Source of the DNA: an uncultured Micrococcales bacterium | Lineage (GTDB): Bacteria > Actinomycetota > Actinomycetes > Actinomycetales > Microbacteriaceae | Length of the DNA: 7,881 nucleotides | Direction of reading: 5' to 3' | NCBI GenBank assembly: GCA_903929105.1 | Contig: CAIYTL010000079.1 | Span: forward strand, 1 to 7,881 | Shown here: piece by piece, positions 6,354 through 7,881 of the stretch | Position numbering within the stretch: the stretch's first letter is position 1 | Layout of the letters: each line of letters opens with the position of its first letter | Made by a program: the position numbers and the translations under genes | The notes under the pieces: generated by a model | What the model was told of the DNA's origin: nothing | The model's input: only the letters and a program-made list of their open reading frames with translations | Database searches by the model: none

Positions 6354-7509
6354 CTTCGCGGTGTGCGCCCGGCGCAGCTGAAACTACAAAAATGTCAGGT
6401 TTGGCATAGTTCAACGCCTCAAACTCGGCTAAAACAGCCAAAGTAACTTCGCTAATTTTTTCAATCGGAGTCAGCGCAATGGCTGCACCGCCAAATCCTC
6501 CACCGGTCATGCGAGCACCGACCGCGCCGTGCCTCAACGCGGTTTCAACTGCGGTGTCGAGTTCATCAACAGAAATCTCAAAGTCGTCGCGCATCGACAC
6601 GTGCGAAGCATGCATGAGCTCGCCGATAAACCTCGGGCCCTGAGTTCGCAGAGTCTCGACTGTTTCGAGCACACGCTGATTCTCGGTAACAACGTGGCGC
6701 ACCCGCGCAAACGTTGTGGCGTCGAGCAACTCGGCGGCGCGCGGCAGGTCATAGTTGCCTAAATCTCGCAGTGAACCAACACCAAGTGTTGCAGCGCCAA
6801 GTTCGCAAGCAGTGCGGCGTGAAGCATATCCACCGTCAGCGTGACGGTGGGCCACCTTGGTGTCAATGATCAGAAGCTCGAGACCTTCTTTAGCGAAACC
6901 TAGCTCAACCACTTGAGCGGCCAGATCGCGGCAGTCGAGAAAAACGCCGTGATCGGTTTCGCCCAAAAGCGATGCAGATTGGTCCATGATGCCCGTCGGC
7001 GCACCAACAATGGCATTCTCGGCGTGTTGCCCAACTCGAGCCAATGCGCGTCGGTCGAGGCCCAGTGACCAAAGTTCGTTCAAAGCCACCGCAACGGCGC
7101 ACTCAATGGCAGCCGAAGACGACAGCCCCGCGCCAACCGGCACGTCAGAGTCAATAAAAATATCAAACCCGGTGAGGTTGCCCGATGTTGCCTGTTGCAA
7201 GGCCCAAGCCACGCCAAACGGATACGCCGCCCAATCACTCACCGAATCGCTAGAAATTGCGTCGAGTTCGATTTGGTGAACGGTCGATTCAAAACTTGAA
7301 GCCACTCGACAGATTTTGTCTTGGCGAAGGCTAACTGCGGCGAAAGTGCGGCGATTGATAGCAAAAGGCAGAACGAAGCCCTCGTTATAGTCGGTGTGTT
7401 CACCAATCAGGTTGACGCGCCCAGGTGCCGACCACACGCCAGTCGGCGGGTATTGATATAGCTGTTCAAAGTGTGTGCGTGCAGCGTTTTCGGTCAGGTC
7501 GCTAGTCAT
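6349..7509 (-). CDS. galK: Galactokinase
   Basis: This 386-residue GHMP kinase, of usual length for the family, phosphorylates galactose with ATP to galactose-1-phosphate, the first committed Leloir step, in the cytoplasm. It has the galactokinase signature GRVNLIGEHTDYN (30-42), with Arg31 and the sugar-contacting Glu37, His38 and Asp40. The GHMP phosphate-binding loop is VGAGLSSSAA (125-134). GIMDQ carries the likely catalytic base Asp176. The C-terminal GHMP motif is MTGGGFGG (334-341). A family motif near 309-318 reads DFEISVDELD, with Asp where Pro is more common, a tolerated-looking change. The ATG at 7509 overlaps the upstream galT stop by one base (TAATG) and has a good ribosome site, AGAGAGG, at 7517-7523, 7 nt away. 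This points to translational coupling within a galT-galK operon. Confidence 0.97.
   Translation of the reverse strand: MTSDLTENAARTHFEQLYQYPPTGVWSAPGRVNLIGEHTDYNEGFVLPFAINRRTFAAVSLRQDKICRVASSFESTVHQIELDAISSDSVSDWAAYPFGVAWALQQATSGNLTGFDIFIDSDVPVGAGLSSSAAIECAVAVALNELWSLGLDRRALARVGQHAENAIVGAPTGIMDQSASLLGETDHGVFLDCRDLAAQVVELGFAKEGLELLIIDTKVAHRHADGGYASRRTACELGAATLGVGSLRDLGNYDLPRAAELLDATTFARVRHVVTENQRVLETVETLRTQGPRFIGELMHASHVSMRDDFEISVDELDTAVETALRHGAVGARMTGGGFGGAAIALTPIEKISEVTLAVLAEFEALNYAKPDIFVVSAAPGAHREE
6830..6850. repeat. Perfect 9-bp inverted repeat inside galK
   Basis: CCACCGTCA (6830-6838) and TGACGGTGG (6842-6850) pair perfectly across a 3-nt GCG loop. The sequence lies within galK codons for the HRHADGGY region (about residues 221-228). 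A further CCACC (6852-6856) just outside can pair with the same GGTGG, giving alternative stems. It may reflect only the codons for conserved His, Ala, Asp and Gly residues. Confidence 0.5.
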
Positions 7510-7881
7510 TACAAAACCTCTCTAATGCGTGCAGCGGTTGCCTCGGGGGCGACATCGCCAATGAAGGCTCCCATGGCCGACTCAGAACCAGCCAAGAACT
7601 TAAGCTTGTCGGCAGCGCGACGCGGCGAAGTGATTTGAAGTTGCAAACGAACGTGCTGGCCGCCCTCAACCAACGGCGCCTGATGCCATGCCGCGATATA
7701 TGGCGTTGGTGTGTCATAAATTTTGTCGACAGCTTTCAAGAGCGAGCTATAAATCACCGCAAGCTCATCGCGCTCTTCTTCGGTTAGCTGACCGAGGTGA
7801 TTAACGTGGCGGTGGGGCAGCAGGTGAATCTCGATCGGCCAGCGAGCAGCGAATGGAACATAGGCTGTGAAATGTTCGCCC
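7509..7881 (-). CDS. galT: Galactose-1-phosphate uridylyltransferase, C-terminal part (5' end outside window)
   Basis: The last 123 residues are in the window; the frame stays open past 7757 to the window edge, so the Met at 7757 is internal. The enzyme swaps UMP between UDP-glucose and galactose-1-phosphate (Leloir pathway). The readable sequence from the edge is GEHFTAYVPFAARWPIEIHL, then LPHRHV, then a TPYIAAWHQAP stretch and GAFIGDVAPE. These are typical of the C-terminal half of actinobacterial GalT, where the WHQAP histidine region is conserved. The N-terminal HPH nucleophile motif would lie beyond the window. The stop TAA (7509-7511) overlaps the galK ATG by one base, making a co-translated galT-galK pair. 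The operon promoter must lie outside the window. Confidence 0.95.
   Translation of the reverse strand, partial: GEHFTAYVPFAARWPIEIHLLPHRHVNHLGQLTEEERDELAVIYSSLLKAVDKIYDTPTPYIAAWHQAPLVEGGQHVRLQLQITSPRRAADKLKFLAGSESAMGAFIGDVAPEATAARIREVL
7517..7523 (-). promoter_or_regulatory. Ribosome binding site of galK
   Basis: AGAGAGG on the minus strand sits 7 nt before the galK ATG, inside the last codons of galT. It is the best ribosome site on the minus strand of this window. Together with the TAATG overlap it fixes the galK start and supports re-initiation by ribosomes finishing galT. Confidence 0.7.

Noticed and set aside
6529..7279. Plus-strand open frames opposite galK (6529-6762, 6986-7279)
   Set aside because: The galK frame is unambiguous across this stretch; the opposite frames lack ribosome sites and motifs.
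1..7881. Defence system, mobile element, CRISPR array, tRNA or prophage
   Set aside because: No repeated spacers, transposase, integrase, nuclease or tRNA-like fold was seen; apart from the first gene, all genes fall in common metabolic or envelope families.

Overview
The window looks like a chromosomal segment of a compact, moderate-G+C actinobacterium. The best guess is a free-living freshwater Microbacteriaceae of the Rhodoluna/Aquiluna ('Luna') type. This is inferred from the protein style (actinobacterial PncA, S13 DacB, CopC with a C-terminal membrane anchor, a GalT/GalK pair), roughly balanced base composition, very short intergenic gaps and few obvious mobile sequences. No rRNA, tRNA, CRISPR, insertion sequence, phage gene or origin was seen.

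Layout. Positions 1-2229 (+) hold the 3' part of a large polytopic membrane protein of unknown function. It has about eight hydrophobic segments followed by a ~390-residue C-terminal domain with six cysteines, and its start lies outside the window. It converges on a minus-strand pair: an acetyl-CoA hydrolase/CoA-transferase family gene (2275-3501), preceded by a CopC-domain copper-binding-type protein (3570-4262). A 14-bp perfect hairpin (2242-2275) separates the convergent genes. A 65-bp divergent promoter region (4263-4327) separates the CopC gene from a plus-strand pair: dacB (PBP4-type D,D-carboxypeptidase/endopeptidase, 4328-5719) and pncA (nicotinamidase, 5740-6333). pncA converges, with only 15 bp between the stop codons, on a minus-strand galactose operon: galK (6349-7509) and the C-terminal part of galT (7509-7881, running off the window). 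galT and galK overlap by one base (TAATG).

How the genes work together. galT-galK is a classical Leloir galactose unit. dacB trims peptidoglycan and pncA salvages nicotinamide for NAD; they are probably co-transcribed but have no evident functional link. CopC and the CoA-transferase share a strand and a 68-bp gap that can form alternative hairpins. The gene at 1-2229 is the least explained part of the window and the best candidate for something new. Every other gene belongs to a well-known family, and no clear undescribed multi-gene system is visible.
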